Assembly: GCF_014636275.1 (NCBI RefSeq)
Contig: NZ_BMEB01000006.1
Location: forward strand, 1-64,000
Direction of reading: 5' to 3'
From: Cellulomonas carbonis
GTDB taxonomy: Bacteria; Actinomycetota; Actinomycetes; Actinomycetales; Cellulomonadaceae
DNA: 64,000 nt
In this document: one piece after another, positions 25,400 to 34,547 of the stretch
How positions within the stretch are numbered: position 1 is the first letter of the stretch
How the letters are laid out: the number at the start of each line of letters is the position of its first letter
Program-made: the position numbers and the translations under genes
The notes under the pieces: model-generated
Database searches by the model: none
Told to the model about the DNA's origin: nothing
Seen by the model: the letters and a program-made list of their open reading frames with translations, nothing else

Positions 25400-26910
25400 G
25401 CCGCCTCCGTCCCCTCTGCCGGGATCCCGGCCATCATCAGACCGAGGACGTCGCGCGGCGTCGTCGCCGGGACGATCCCCACGACCCGCCCCCGGTACAT
25501 GACCAGGATCCGGTCACCGAGCGCCACGGCCTCGTCGAGCTCGGTCGAGACGACGACGACGGGCACACCGGCGTCGCGCGTCGCGACGATCCGCTTGTGG
25601 ATGAACTCGATCGAGCCGACGTCGACACCGCGCGTCGGCTGGCACGCGACGAACAGCCGCAGGTCGCGCGACAGCTCGCGGGCGACGACCACCTTCTGCT
25701 GGTTGCCGCCCGAGAGGCGGCCGACGGCGGTGTCGATGCCCTGCGTGCGGATGTCGAACTCGTCGACCTTCTCGCGTGCGAACTCGTCGCGGAAGCCCAG
25801 CTGGAGCACGCCGTTGCGCACGAACGGCTCGCCGCCGAGGCGGTCGAGCATGAGGTTCTCGGCGACCGTGAACTCGCCCACGAGGCCGTCGACGTTGCGG
25901 TCCTCGGGCACGAACCCGACGCCCGCGTCGAGCACCTGGCGCACGCTGCGACCGAGGAGCTCCGTGCCGTCGAGGCGGATGCTCCCGCCGCTCGCGCGCT
26001 GCAGTCCGACGAGCGCCTCGGCGAGCTCGGTCTGGCCGTTGCCCTGGACGCCGGCGACGACGAGGACCTCGCCGCCGCGGACGCTGAAGCTGACGTCGTC
26101 GACGAGGACGGCGCCGCGCGGGTCGGTGACCTCGAGGCCGGAGACCTCGAGCGAGTGCTCGCGCAGCTCAGGGGCGCCCTTGCGCACCGTGAGCTCGACC
26201 GCGCGGCCGACCATGAGGGACGCGAGCTCGGTGTCGGTCGACGTCGGGCTCGCCTCGCCGACGACCGCGCCGCGCCGCATGACCGTGATCCGGTCCGCGA
26301 CCTCGCGGACCTCGCGCAGCTTGTGCGTGATGAAGACGATCGCGGCGCCCGACGCCTTGAGCTGGCGCATGATGCCCATCAGCTCGTCGGTCTCCTGCGG
26401 CGTGAGCACCGCGGTCGGCTCGTCGAACACGAGCACCTTCGCGTCGCGCGAGAGCGCCTTGATGATCTCGACGCGCTGCTGGACGCCCACGGGGAGGTCC
26501 TCGACGACGGCGTCGGGGTCCACGTGGAAGCCGAACCGCGCCGCGATCTCGCGCACCTTCGCGCGCGCCGCGTCGATGTCGAGCCGCACGCCCTTGGTCT
26601 GCTCGTGGCCGAGCATGACGTTCTCGGCGACCGTGAAGACGGGGATCAGCATGAAGTGCTGGTGCACCATGCCGATGCCGGCGGCCATGGCGTCGCCCGG
26701 GCCGCGGAAGTGCTGGGGGGTGCCGTCGAGGAGCACCTCGCCCTCGTCGGCCGTGTACAGGCCGTAGAGGACGTTCATGAGGGTGGACTTGCCAGCGCCG
26801 TTCTCACCGAGAAGGCAGTGGATCTCACCGGGCTCGACGGTCAGGTCGATGTGGTCGTTGGCGACCAGCGCACCGAAGCGCTTGGTGATGCCGCGAAGCT
26901 CGAGCTTCAT
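25396..26910 (-). CDS. Nucleoside ABC transporter ATPase (two NBDs)
   Basis: A 504-residue ATPase with two nucleotide-binding domains in one chain, as in RbsA/YufO-type importers. The first domain has an intact Walker A (LLGENGAGKSTLMN) but a degenerate signature (LPVGVQQRVEI); the second has a degenerate Walker A (AGVQGNGQTELAEAL) and an intact signature (SGGNQQKVVVAREL). This asymmetric pattern is usual in this subfamily. It energises the two downstream permeases with the BMP-family receptor. The 90-bp gap upstream contains a strong hairpin that may lower its expression relative to the receptor. Confidence 0.93.
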   Translation of the reverse strand: MKLELRGITKRFGALVANDHIDLTVEPGEIHCLLGENGAGKSTLMNVLYGLYTADEGEVLLDGTPQHFRGPGDAMAAGIGMVHQHFMLIPVFTVAENVMLGHEQTKGVRLDIDAARAKVREIAARFGFHVDPDAVVEDLPVGVQQRVEIIKALSRDAKVLVFDEPTAVLTPQETDELMGIMRQLKASGAAIVFITHKLREVREVADRITVMRRGAVVGEASPTSTDTELASLMVGRAVELTVRKGAPELREHSLEVSGLEVTDPRGAVLVDDVSFSVRGGEVLVVAGVQGNGQTELAEALVGLQRASGGSIRLDGTELLGRSVRQVLDAGVGFVPEDRNVDGLVGEFTVAENLMLDRLGGEPFVRNGVLQLGFRDEFAREKVDEFDIRTQGIDTAVGRLSGGNQQKVVVARELSRDLRLFVACQPTRGVDVGSIEFIHKRIVATRDAGVPVVVVSTELDEAVALGDRILVMYRGRVVGIVPATTPRDVLGLMMAGIPAEGTEAA

Positions 26911-26952
26911 CGCTGTCGATCCTTGGGCCGGAGATGGGGGACGAGAGCATGC

Positions 26953-26994
26953 CGCTCCCCCGGGAGGGCCCGTCGGGCGCCTCCCGGGGGAGCG
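26953..26994 (-). terminator. Intra-operon hairpin between receptor and ATPase genes
   Basis: CGCTCCCCCGGGAGG and its exact complement form a 15-bp stem with a 12-base loop, six bases after the receptor stop. It probably acts as a partial terminator or 3'-end stabiliser so that receptor mRNA exceeds transporter mRNA. Confidence 0.65.
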
Positions 26995-27000
26995 TACGCG

Positions 27001-28098
27001 TCACTCGGCCAGGTACGAGGTGACCGGCACCTCACCCGCGATGATGGCCTCCTGCAGCGCCTCGACCTCGGCGACGAGCGCCGGGTCGACCTTGTCCTCG
27101 AAGTTGTGCAGCGGGGCGATGCCGACGCCGCCGTTCTCGAGGGTGCCGACGTACGCCTCGGCGTCGAACGTGCCCTCGCCCGCGGCCGTGACCGTCTCGG
27201 CGACGGAGACGTCCATCTGCTTGAGGATCGAGGTCAGGACGAGGTCCTGCGTGCTCGGGTCGGTCTCGTAGAAGTCGGCGTCGACACCGATGATCGCGAT
27301 CTCGCGGCCGGAGTCCGCGATCGCGTCCATGGCCGACTGGTAGATCGGGCCACCGACGGGCAGGAGCACGTCCACGCCCTGGTCGATGATGCCCGCGGCG
27401 ACGCCCTTGGCGGTGTCGTTCGCCTCGAAGCCACCGGTGAAGGAGCCCTGGTCGCCGCCCTGGTAGCCGATGACCTCGACGGCGGTGCCGTTCTGCGAGT
27501 TGTAGTAGTCGACGCCCTGCTTGAAGCCGTCCATGAAGATCGTCACGGTCGGGTACGGCTGGCCGCCGAAGGTGCCGACCTTGCCGGCCTCCGAGTAGCC
27601 CGCGGCGAGGTAGCCCGCGAGGAACGCGGCCTGCGCCGTGTCGTACAGGAGCGGCTTGATGTTCTCGGCGTCCTTCTGGCCGTCGAAGTCGTTGTCCGCC
27701 GCGTCGTCCACGAGGACGTACTGGATCTCGGGGTTCGCCGTCGCGGACTCGACCGTCGCCGCGGAGAGCGCGAAGCCGACGGAGACGATCGTGTTGCAGC
27801 CCTCGGCCACGAGCGACTCGAGGTTGCCCTGGAAGTCGGTCTCGGAGTCAGACTGGACCTCGGCCATCTCGGCACCGAGCTCCTCGGCGGCCTGCTGCAC
27901 GCCCTCGTACGACAGCTGGTTGAAGCTCTTGTCGTCGAAGCCGCCCGCGTCGGAGACGATGCAGGGCTTGTAGTCGGTCGACGCCCCGCCCTCACCGGCC
28001 GACGACGTCTCCTCGGTCTCCTCGGGTGCCGATCCGCACGCCGCCAGCGCAAGCGCCGCAGCCGTGGCCAGGGCAGCTGCTCGGGTCACACTCTTCAC
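27001..28098 (-). CDS. BMP-family nucleoside-binding lipoprotein
   Basis: A 365-residue receptor with a short signal peptide and lipobox LAAC (cysteine at about residue 21), then an acidic Ser/Glu/Gly linker. The BMP/PnrA fold is recognisable in CIVSDAGGFDDKSFNQLSYE, AEGCNTIVSVGFALSAA, AAFLAGYLAAGYSEAGKVGT and VLLPVGGPIYQSAMDAI. Family members bind purine (and some pyrimidine) nucleosides. AGGAG stands seven bases before the GTG start. It is the first gene of the import-salvage unit and has its own 163-bp promoter region with two palindromes. Confidence 0.93.
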   Translation of the reverse strand: MKSVTRAAALATAAALALAACGSAPEETEETSSAGEGGASTDYKPCIVSDAGGFDDKSFNQLSYEGVQQAAEELGAEMAEVQSDSETDFQGNLESLVAEGCNTIVSVGFALSAATVESATANPEIQYVLVDDAADNDFDGQKDAENIKPLLYDTAQAAFLAGYLAAGYSEAGKVGTFGGQPYPTVTIFMDGFKQGVDYYNSQNGTAVEVIGYQGGDQGSFTGGFEANDTAKGVAAGIIDQGVDVLLPVGGPIYQSAMDAIADSGREIAIIGVDADFYETDPSTQDLVLTSILKQMDVSVAETVTAAGEGTFDAEAYVGTLENGGVGIAPLHNFEDKVDPALVAEVEALQEAIIAGEVPVTSYLAE

Positions 28099-28137
28099 GT
28101 CGTCACTCCTGTTTTCTTGACGCTCGTGCCGGACCGG

Positions 28138-28149
28138 GACCGATCGGTC
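28138..28149. promoter_or_regulatory. Palindrome in the leader of the nucleoside-receptor gene
   Basis: GACCGATCGGTC is a perfect 12-bp palindrome about 40 bases upstream of the receptor start. It could be an operator or leader hairpin; neither is proven. Confidence 0.4.
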
Positions 28150-28203
28150 TGTCTGCCACGCGTCGTTGCGTGCGGTCCGGGCTCACCGGCTGTTGTAACG
28201 GGC

Positions 28204-28209
28204 ACAGTA
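28204..28209 (-). promoter_or_regulatory. Possible -10 of the nucleoside operon
   Basis: TACTGT (TANNNT) on the minus strand would give a leader of about 100 bases ending in a good Shine-Dalgarno sequence. No convincing -35 is visible. Confidence 0.3.
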
Positions 28210-28233
28210 GCCGCGCCGAGGTGACGTTCTGGT

Positions 28234-28245
28234 TACCGACCGGTA
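28234..28245. promoter_or_regulatory. Palindromic operator candidate of the nucleoside operon
   Basis: TACCG-AC-CGGTA is a perfect inverted repeat about 137 bases upstream of the receptor start. A related, imperfect copy (GTTACCCAACCGG) follows at 28261, extending into the end of the neighbouring gene. The pair upstream of the possible -10 looks like a regulator-binding region. Confidence 0.4.
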
Positions 28246-28261
28246 CGCACGGCACGGGTCG

Positions 28262-29599
28262 TTACCCAACCGGAATGTTGCCGTCCGGGTCGGTCGGCCG
28301 CCCGGGTGACGCCGCGCCGCGCGGGCCCGCGGCGGACGTCGCGTGCGCGCGCGTGCCGGGGCGGCCGTCGAGCGCGTGCGCGTCGTCGTCGGCGGGCAGC
28401 CCGGCCAGCTGGGCCACGCGGGCGAGCACGCGGACGCCCACGCCGATCGCCCGCTCGTCGACGACGAAGTCGCCCTGGTGGATGTCGTACGTGCGCCCAC
28501 CAGGCGTGCGCGTGCCGAGCCGCGCCATGGCACCCGGTGCACGCGTGAGCAGCCACGCGAAGTCCTCGCCGCCGAGCGACTGCTCGGTGAGGGTCACGCC
28601 CGACGGGCCGAGCACGTCGCGCGCCGCGACGTCGAGCACGCGCGTCGACGCCTCGGCGTTCTCGACCGGCGGGACCCCCCGCTGGTGGTGCACCTCCGCC
28701 TCGACCTGGTACGGCGCGACCACGTGCTGCACGGCCTCCCGGACCACGCGCACGGCGTCCTCCCACGCGCGCGCCTCGAGGCACCGCAGCGTCCCGCGCA
28801 CCGTGCCCGTGGACGGGATCGCGTTGGACGCGGTACCCGCGTGGACGACGCCCCAGGTCAGGTTGACGCCGGCGCGCGGGTCGAGCCGCCGGCCCACGAC
28901 CGCCGGAACCTCCGTGAGCACCTTCCCGAGTGCGAAGACGACGTCACCGGTCAGGTGCGGACGCGACGTGTGCCCGCCCGCACCCGTCACGGTGACGGTG
29001 ATGTCGTCCGAGGCCGACGTGATCGCGCCGATCCGCGTCCCCACGTGCCCGACGTCGAGGCGCGGGTCGCAGTGCACCGCGAAGACCTGCGCGATGCCGT
29101 CCATGGCACCCGCGTCGATCGCGTCGAGCGCACCGCCCGGCTGGACCTCCTCGGCCGGCTGGAACAGCAGTCGCACACCGGTCGCGAGCCCGCCCTCGGC
29201 GGCGATGCCGGCCAGCACGAGCCCCGCCCCGAGCACGACGGTCGTGTGGACGTCGTGGCCGCACGCGTGGGCGACGCCGGCGACGGTCGAGCGCCACGGC
29301 AGGTCGCAGCGGTCGGCGAGCGGGAGCGCGTCGAGGTCCGCCCGCAGCATGATGCGGCGTCTGCCGGTCACGACCGCGCCCGGCCCGATGTCGCACACGA
29401 GGCCGGTCCCCGGCAGGAGCCGCGGCTGCAGGCCCGCGGCCCTCAGCCGCGCGGCGACGAGGTCGGTCGTGCGGCGCTCGGTGCGGGCGAGCTCGGGGTG
29501 CGCGTGGATGTCCCGACGGATGGCCACGAGCTCGTCGTCCAGGGCCGCGGCAGCGGCGTCGATGCGGTCGACGGACGCGGGGCGGGCAGGCTGGGGCAC
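28262..29599 (-). CDS. M20-family amidohydrolase (N-acyl amino acid hydrolase type)
   Basis: A 445-residue metallo-amidohydrolase like hippurate and indole-acetyl-amino acid hydrolases. The bimetal site shows in HACGHDVHTTVVL and LLFQPAEEVQPGG (catalytic Glu pair), a His in VFAVHCDPRL, and SLGGEDFAWLL near the C-terminal end of the catalytic part. The dimerisation domain sits between (about 185-300). A 40-residue Arg/Gly/Pro tail beyond the catalytic domain is not part of the family core. The GTG at 29599 has TAGGCT six bases upstream and no ribosome-binding site. Rv3305c/Rv3306c (AmiA1/AmiB1) occupy a similar neighbourhood in M. tuberculosis. Substrate unknown. Confidence 0.88.
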   Translation of the reverse strand: MPQPARPASVDRIDAAAAALDDELVAIRRDIHAHPELARTERRTTDLVAARLRAAGLQPRLLPGTGLVCDIGPGAVVTGRRRIMLRADLDALPLADRCDLPWRSTVAGVAHACGHDVHTTVVLGAGLVLAGIAAEGGLATGVRLLFQPAEEVQPGGALDAIDAGAMDGIAQVFAVHCDPRLDVGHVGTRIGAITSASDDITVTVTGAGGHTSRPHLTGDVVFALGKVLTEVPAVVGRRLDPRAGVNLTWGVVHAGTASNAIPSTGTVRGTLRCLEARAWEDAVRVVREAVQHVVAPYQVEAEVHHQRGVPPVENAEASTRVLDVAARDVLGPSGVTLTEQSLGGEDFAWLLTRAPGAMARLGTRTPGGRTYDIHQGDFVVDERAIGVGVRVLARVAQLAGLPADDDAHALDGRPGTRAHATSAAGPRGAASPGRPTDPDGNIPVG

Positions 29600-29605
29600 C
29601 CGCCG

Positions 29606-29611
29606 AGCCTA
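29606..29611 (-). promoter_or_regulatory. -10 hexamer for leaderless amidohydrolase
   Basis: TAGGCT on the minus strand, six bases before the GTG at 29599. Confidence 0.5.
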
Positions 29612-29678
29612 GTTCGTCGGCCTCGCGCGCTCGTGCCCACGTCCGGTCCGTGTCGGTCGGACGGCGGGGCGGCGGAGG

Positions 29679-30854
29679 TCAGACGAGGTCGTCGCGCCCC
29701 GCTGCCCGCACCGCGTCGACCACGCCCTTGACCTGCTGCGCGTGCGCGCGGGTCGTGACCAGGAGCGCGTCGGGCATGTCGACGACGACCGCGTCGTCCA
29801 GACCCAGCACCGCCACGAGCCGGCCGGAGCCGGGGACCACCACGGGTCGGGCGGCGTCGAGCGTGAGCACCGCGTCCGCGTCGCCCAGCACGTGGCGGCC
29901 CTCGGCGTCGGCGGGCACGAGATCGCCGAGGGACGCGAAGTCCCCGACGTCGTCCCAGCCGAAGTCGCCCGGGACCACGGCCACGCCGCCCTCGGCCGCG
30001 ACCGGCTCGGCGATCGCGTGGTCGATCGCGATCCGCTGGAGGCCGGGCCACACGCGGGCGAGCACGTCGTCGCGCGCGTCGGTGTCCCACGCGCGGGCGA
30101 TCTCGCGCAGCCCGTCGTGCAGGACGGGAAGGAGCCGTGCGAGGTGGTCGAGCAGCACCGAGGCGCGCACGACGAACATCCCCGCGTTCCAGCGGTACTC
30201 GCCCGTGGCGAGGTAGGCCGCCGCGGTCGCGGCGTCCGGCTTCTCGGTGAAGCCCGACGCGCGGCACGCGTCGGGCGCGTCCGCCAGACCCAGCGGCTCC
30301 CCCGTGCGGACGTAGCCGAACGCGGTCGAGGGGCCGGACGCGCGGATCCCCACCGTCACGACGTAGCCCGCGCGCGCCGCGACGACCGCCTGGCGCACCG
30401 CCTCGCCGAACGCGGGACCGGCCTCGACCACCTGGTCGGCCGCGAACGACCCGATCACGGGGTCGTCCTCGCGCTCGGCGAGCACGGCGGCGGCGAGCCC
30501 GATCGCCGCCATGGAGTCGCGCGGCGAGGGCTCGGCGAGCACCGAGCCGCGGAGGTCGGGGAGCTGGTCGAGCACCGCCGCGGCGTGCCGCTCCCCCGTG
30601 ACGACGACGACGCCGTCCGCCAGCGGCGCGAGGCGGTCGACCGTCTGCTGGAGCAGGCTCCGACCCGCCCCCGTGAGGTCGTGCAGGAACTTGGGCGAGC
30701 CCGCCCGCGAGAGAGGCCACAGGCGCGTCCCGGCACCCCCCGCGGGGACGACCGCGTGCAGCCCCGGGACCCGGGCGGCCGGTGCGGCGGAGGAGCGAGG
30801 GGGCACGGACGACCCGGCGCTCGACCCGGCGGACGACTCTGCGGACTCGGTCAT
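29679..30854 (-). CDS. manC: Mannose-1-phosphate guanylyltransferase
   Basis: A 391-residue nucleotidyltransferase that makes GDP-mannose from GTP and mannose-1-phosphate for glycans and lipoglycans. Motifs: VVPAGGAGTRLWPLSRAGSP (nucleotide-binding signature), EPSPRDSMAAIGLAAAVL, SGFTEKPDAATA (active-site Lys) and YRWNAGMFVVRASVL. No C-terminal isomerase (cupin) domain is present, so it is single-function. Two close ATGs exist; AGGA stands eight bases before 30854, while the upstream ATG at 30863 directly abuts it, so 30854 is preferred. The first 25 residues are a Ser/Ala-rich spacer. It diverges from sdhC. Confidence 0.92.
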   Translation of the reverse strand: MTESAESSAGSSAGSSVPPRSSAAPAARVPGLHAVVPAGGAGTRLWPLSRAGSPKFLHDLTGAGRSLLQQTVDRLAPLADGVVVVTGERHAAAVLDQLPDLRGSVLAEPSPRDSMAAIGLAAAVLAEREDDPVIGSFAADQVVEAGPAFGEAVRQAVVAARAGYVVTVGIRASGPSTAFGYVRTGEPLGLADAPDACRASGFTEKPDAATAAAYLATGEYRWNAGMFVVRASVLLDHLARLLPVLHDGLREIARAWDTDARDDVLARVWPGLQRIAIDHAIAEPVAAEGGVAVVPGDFGWDDVGDFASLGDLVPADAEGRHVLGDADAVLTLDAARPVVVPGSGRLVAVLGLDDAVVVDMPDALLVTTRAHAQQVKGVVDAVRAAGRDDLV

Positions 30855-30907
30855 GGCGGTCATCCTGCCGCAGACCGGGCACAGCACCCGAGACCGGTCG
30901 CGGCCGC

Positions 30908-30923
30908 TGTGGCATTGCTCACA
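30908..30923. promoter_or_regulatory. CRP/GlxR-like site upstream of sdhC
   Basis: TGTGG-CATTGC-TCACA matches nine of ten fixed bases of TGTGA-N6-TCACA. Its centre is about 93 bases before the start point implied by the TACAGT hexamer, a typical activator distance. It is also about 60 bases from the manC start. Confidence 0.55.
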
Positions 30924-30996
30924 CGCCGTGCGTGGAGGGACCGGCGTCCCTTGCCGCAGGGCCCGCTGTGTGCGTCGGGAGGGCCGTGCGGAGTCG

Positions 30997-31002
30997 TACA
31001 GT
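30997..31002 (+). promoter_or_regulatory. Likely -10 of the sdh operon
   Basis: TACAGT (TANNNT) would give a leader of about 85 bases before the sdhC GTG. I see no strong -35. The remaining 239-bp manC-sdhC gap holds only the CRP-like site. Confidence 0.4.
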
Positions 31003-31093
31003 GTCGCGCAGGGTGAGCAGCAGCGACGCGGCCCCCGAGGCCCGCGTCCGCACGCCCACCGACGACGTCGTCCCCTCGACCGGAGGTCAACCA

Positions 31094-31474
31094 GTGCCCG
31101 AGAAGCCGGCCGGCACGCTCTACCGAGGCCGCGAGGGGATGTGGTCCTGGGTCGCCCACCGCGTGACCGGCTTCCTCATCTTCTTCTTCCTCCTCGTCCA
31201 CGTGCTCGACACGTCGCTCGTGCGCGTGTCGCCCGAGGCCTACAACGCCGTCATCGGCGCGTACAAGAACCCGGTCATGGGGATCGGCGAGGCCGGCCTC
31301 GTGGCCGCGATCGTCTTCCACGCGTTCAACGGCATCCGCGTGATGCTGGTCGACTTCTGGTCCCAGGGCACGCGCTACCAGCGGGTCATGCTGTGGGTGG
31401 TCGTCGGGCTCGTCGTCGTCACCATGGCGGGCTTCCTGCCGCGCCACCTCATGAACGTGTTCGGAGCGCACTGA
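31094..31474 (+). CDS. sdhC: Succinate dehydrogenase cytochrome b556 subunit
   Basis: A 126-residue membrane anchor of complex II. Three helices are visible: WVAHRVTGFLIFFFLLVHVL, GEAGLVAAIVFHAFNGIRVM and RVMLWVVVGLVVVTMAGFL. The HR-x-TG start and the His in FFLLVHVLD are heme/quinone-site residues of the SdhC family. GGAGG at 31082-31086 lies seven bases before the GTG at 31094, which fixes the start. It overlaps sdhD by one base (TGATG). The order C-D-A-B matches M. tuberculosis Sdh2 (Rv3316-Rv3319, from memory). Confidence 0.93.
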   Translation: MPEKPAGTLYRGREGMWSWVAHRVTGFLIFFFLLVHVLDTSLVRVSPEAYNAVIGAYKNPVMGIGEAGLVAAIVFHAFNGIRVMLVDFWSQGTRYQRVMLWVVVGLVVVTMAGFLPRHLMNVFGAH

Positions 31475-31929
31475 TGGCCACCGTGACCGTCCCCGCCCCC
31501 CGCAGCCCGCGCAGCACCCGCACGCGCCGGACGACGCGGACCAACGTCGAGATGCTCGGCTGGATGTTCATGCGCCTGTCGGGCGTCCTGCTGCTCGTCC
31601 TGATCTTCGCCCACCTCTTCGTCAACCTCATGGTGGGCGACGGCATCAAGGCGATCGACTTCGCCTTCGTCGCGGGCAAGTGGGCCTCCCCGTTCTGGCA
31701 GGTCTGGGACCTGCTCATGCTCTGGCTCGCGATGATCCACGGAACCAACGGCGTGCGGACGATCATCAACGACTACGCCGAGCGGGACGGGACGCGCCTC
31801 GTCCTCAAGACGCTCCTCTACCTCGCGTTCGTCGTGACCGTGGTCCTCGGCACCCTCGTGATCTTCACGTTCGAGACGTGCCCCGCCGGCGCCCCGACCG
31901 AGCTCCTGCCCTCCTTCTGCACCGAGTGA
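31474..31929 (+). CDS. sdhD: Succinate dehydrogenase hydrophobic anchor subunit
   Basis: A 151-residue second membrane anchor. After a basic Thr/Arg-rich N-terminus (about 1-25), three helices follow: LGWMFMRLSGVLLLVLIFAH, FWQVWDLLMLWLAMIHGTNG and a third around LLYLAFVVTVVLGTLVIFTF. The His residues in FAHLFVN and MIHGTNGVR fit the heme and quinone positions of the family. Its ATG shares a base with the sdhC stop. A 55-bp gap separates it from sdhA. SdhC and SdhD together hold the A-B pair at the inner face of the membrane. Confidence 0.92.
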   Translation: MATVTVPAPRSPRSTRTRRTTRTNVEMLGWMFMRLSGVLLLVLIFAHLFVNLMVGDGIKAIDFAFVAGKWASPFWQVWDLLMLWLAMIHGTNGVRTIINDYAERDGTRLVLKTLLYLAFVVTVVLGTLVIFTFETCPAGAPTELLPSFCTE

Positions 31930-31984
31930 CGGCGCGGCCGTGACCCGAGCACCCCACCGACCGACGAAGGACTGACGAGAACCG

Positions 31985-33766
31985 ATGCAGACCCACCAGT
32001 ACGACGTCGTGATCGTCGGCGCGGGCGGCGCGGGCATGCGGGCCGCGCTCGAGTCGTCGAGCCGTGCGCGCACGGCCGTCATCTCCAAGCTCTACCCGAC
32101 GCGCTCCCACACGGGCGCGGCGCAGGGCGGCATGTGCGCCGCGCTCGCGAACGTCGAGGAGGACAACTGGGAGTGGCACACGTTCGACACGGTCAAGGGC
32201 GGTGACTACCTCGTCGACCAGGACGCCGCCGAGGTCATGGCCAAGGAGGCCATCGACGCCGTCCTCGACCTGGAGAAGATGGGCCTGCCGTTCAACCGGA
32301 CGCCCGAGGGCAAGATCGACCAGCGCCGGTTCGGAGGCCACACGCGCGACCACGGCAAGGCGCCGGTGCGCCGCTCGTGCTACGCGGCCGACCGCACGGG
32401 CCACATGATCCTCCAGACGCTCTACCAGCAGTGCGTCAAGCAGGACGTCGAGTTCTTCAACGAGTTCTACGTGCTCGACGTGGTCCTCACGCACGACCTC
32501 ACGCGCGGGCCGGTGCCCGCGGACGAGCAGGTCGCGGTGAGCGGTGTCGTGGCCTACGAGCTCGCGACGGGCGAGATCCACGTGTTCCGGGCGAAGGCCG
32601 TCGTCTTCGCCACCGGCGGCGCGGGCAAGATCTACAAGACGACGTCGAACGCGCACACCCTCACGGGCGACGGCATGGCGGTCGCGCTGCGCCGCGGCAT
32701 CCCGCTCGAGGACATGGAGTTCTTCCAGTTCCACCCGACCGGCCTCGCGGGCCTGGGCATCCTCCTGTCGGAGGCGGCGCGGGGCGAGGGCGGCATCCTG
32801 CGCAACAGCGAGGGCGAGCGGTTCATGGAGCGCTACGCCCCCACCATCAAGGACCTCGCGCCGCGGGACATGGTCGCGCGCGCGATGGCGAACGAGGTGC
32901 GCGAGGGGCGCGGCTGCGGCCCGAACAAGGACTACGTCCTCCTGGACCTGACCCACCTCGAGCCCGCGCACATCGACGCGAAGCTGCCCGACATCACCGA
33001 GTTCGCGCGCACGTACCTCGGCGTCGAGCCGTACACCGAGCCCGTGCCGGTCTACCCGACCGCGCACTACGCGATGGGCGGCATCCCGACGACGATCGAC
33101 GGCGAGGTGCTGCGCACCAACACCGACGTCGTCGCCGGCCTGTACGCCGCCGGCGAGGTCGCGTGCGTGTCCGTGCACGGGTCGAACCGCCTGGGCACCA
33201 ACTCGCTGCTCGACATCAACGTCTTCGGCAAGCGGGCCGGGATCGCCGCCGCGGCGTACGCGACGACCGCCCCCCTGCACGAGATGCCCGAGGACGCGTC
33301 CGCGCCGATCGTGGGCTACATCGAGCGGCTGCGGGACCACGCCGCGGGCGAGCGCATCGCCGACATCCGGCGCGACCTGCAGGAGACGATGGACCGCAAC
33401 GCGCAGGTCTTCCGCACGGCGGCGTCCCTCGAGGCGGCGCGCGACGACATCGTCGAGCTCAAGAAGCGCTACCGGTCGGCGAGCGTCCAGGACAAGGGGC
33501 GGCGCTACAACACCGACCTCATGGAGGGCATCGAGCTCGGCTTCCTGCTCGACCTCGCCGAGATCGTCGTCGCCGGGGCGCTCGCGCGCGAGGAGTCCCG
33601 GGGCGGCCACTTCCGCGAGGACTTCCCCACGCGTGACGACGAGCGGTTCATGCTGCACACCATGGCCTACCTCCGTCCCGACGACAGCCCCGGCGGCAGC
33701 CGGGTCGACCTCGACTACAAGCCGGTCACCGTGACCCGTTACCAGCCGATGGAGCGCAAGTACTGA
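31985..33766 (+). CDS. sdhA: Succinate dehydrogenase flavoprotein subunit
   Basis: A 593-residue catalytic subunit that oxidises succinate to fumarate. The FAD-binding start is [19 protein letters not shown]; covalent FAD attachment is expected at the His in [12 protein letters not shown]; substrate-site residues appear in [12 protein letters not shown], the Arg/Glu of RGEGGILRN and [13 protein letters not shown]. Length and motifs are canonical, and the C-terminus ([20 protein letters not shown]) carries the helical domain. The ATG at 31985 is the first residue of the conserved N-terminus. It overlaps sdhB (TGATG), so the soluble subunits are made together. Confidence 0.97.
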   Translation: MQTHQYDVVIVGAGGAGMRAALESSSRARTAVISKLYPTRSHTGAAQGGMCAALANVEEDNWEWHTFDTVKGGDYLVDQDAAEVMAKEAIDAVLDLEKMGLPFNRTPEGKIDQRRFGGHTRDHGKAPVRRSCYAADRTGHMILQTLYQQCVKQDVEFFNEFYVLDVVLTHDLTRGPVPADEQVAVSGVVAYELATGEIHVFRAKAVVFATGGAGKIYKTTSNAHTLTGDGMAVALRRGIPLEDMEFFQFHPTGLAGLGILLSEAARGEGGILRNSEGERFMERYAPTIKDLAPRDMVARAMANEVREGRGCGPNKDYVLLDLTHLEPAHIDAKLPDITEFARTYLGVEPYTEPVPVYPTAHYAMGGIPTTIDGEVLRTNTDVVAGLYAAGEVACVSVHGSNRLGTNSLLDINVFGKRAGIAAAAYATTAPLHEMPEDASAPIVGYIERLRDHAAGERIADIRRDLQETMDRNAQVFRTAASLEAARDDIVELKKRYRSASVQDKGRRYNTDLMEGIELGFLLDLAEIVVAGALAREESRGGHFREDFPTRDDERFMLHTMAYLRPDDSPGGSRVDLDYKPVTVTRYQPMERKY

Positions 33767-34533
33767 TGACCGCCGTCGCCGAGAACAGCACGAGCGCAGC
33801 CGAGACGAAGGCGGGCGAGATCCCGAGCTTCGACGTCACGCTGCGCATCCGTCGGCTCGACCCGGACCGCTCGGACGAGCCGTTCTGGGAGGAGTTCACC
33901 GTCACGGCCCACGCGACCGACCGGGTGCTCGACGCGATGCACAAGGTCAAGTGGGAGGTCGACGGCTCGCTGACGTTCCGCCGCTCGTGCGCGCACGGCA
34001 TCTGCGGCTCGGACGCCATGCGCATCAACGGCCGCAACCGCCTCGCCTGCAAGACGCTGCTCAAGGACCTCGACCCGTCCAAGCCGATCGTCATCGAGCC
34101 GATCAAGGGCCTGCCGGTCCTCAAGGACCTCGTCGTCGACATGGAGCCGTTCTTCGCGTCCTACCGCGAGGTCATGCCGTTCCTCATCACGGGCGGCAAC
34201 GCGCCGACGGCTGAGCGCCGCCAGTCCCCCGAGGAGCGCGCGCGCTACGACGACACCACCAAGTGCATCCTGTGCGCCGCGTGCACGTCGTCGTGCCCGG
34301 TGTTCTGGACGGACGGCCAGTACTTCGGACCGGCCGCGATCGTCAACGCGCACCGCTTCATCTTCGACAGCCGCGACGAGGGCGCCGCGCAGCGCCTCGA
34401 GATCCTCAACGACAAGGAAGGCGTGTGGCGGTGCCGCACGACCTTCAACTGCAGCGAGGCGTGCCCGCGCGGCATCGAGGTCACGAAGGCGATCCAGGAG
34501 GTCAAGCGCGCGATGATCACCCGCGCCTTCTGA
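33766..34533 (+). CDS. sdhB: Succinate dehydrogenase iron-sulfur subunit
   Basis: A 255-residue electron-transfer subunit. The [2Fe-2S] site is RRSCAHGICGSDAM with a later Cys in NRLAC; the third ligand is Asp as in E. coli SdhB. The [4Fe-4S] motif is CILCAACTSSCPVFW and the [3Fe-4S] ligands are in TTFNCSEACPRGI. A 20-residue Ser/Thr/Ala extension precedes the ferredoxin-like domain. It is the last gene of the operon, followed 15 bases later by a strong hairpin. Confidence 0.96.
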   Translation: MTAVAENSTSAAETKAGEIPSFDVTLRIRRLDPDRSDEPFWEEFTVTAHATDRVLDAMHKVKWEVDGSLTFRRSCAHGICGSDAMRINGRNRLACKTLLKDLDPSKPIVIEPIKGLPVLKDLVVDMEPFFASYREVMPFLITGGNAPTAERRQSPEERARYDDTTKCILCAACTSSCPVFWTDGQYFGPAAIVNAHRFIFDSRDEGAAQRLEILNDKEGVWRCRTTFNCSEACPRGIEVTKAIQEVKRAMITRAF

Positions 34534-34547
34534 CCCGGCAGCACCAG

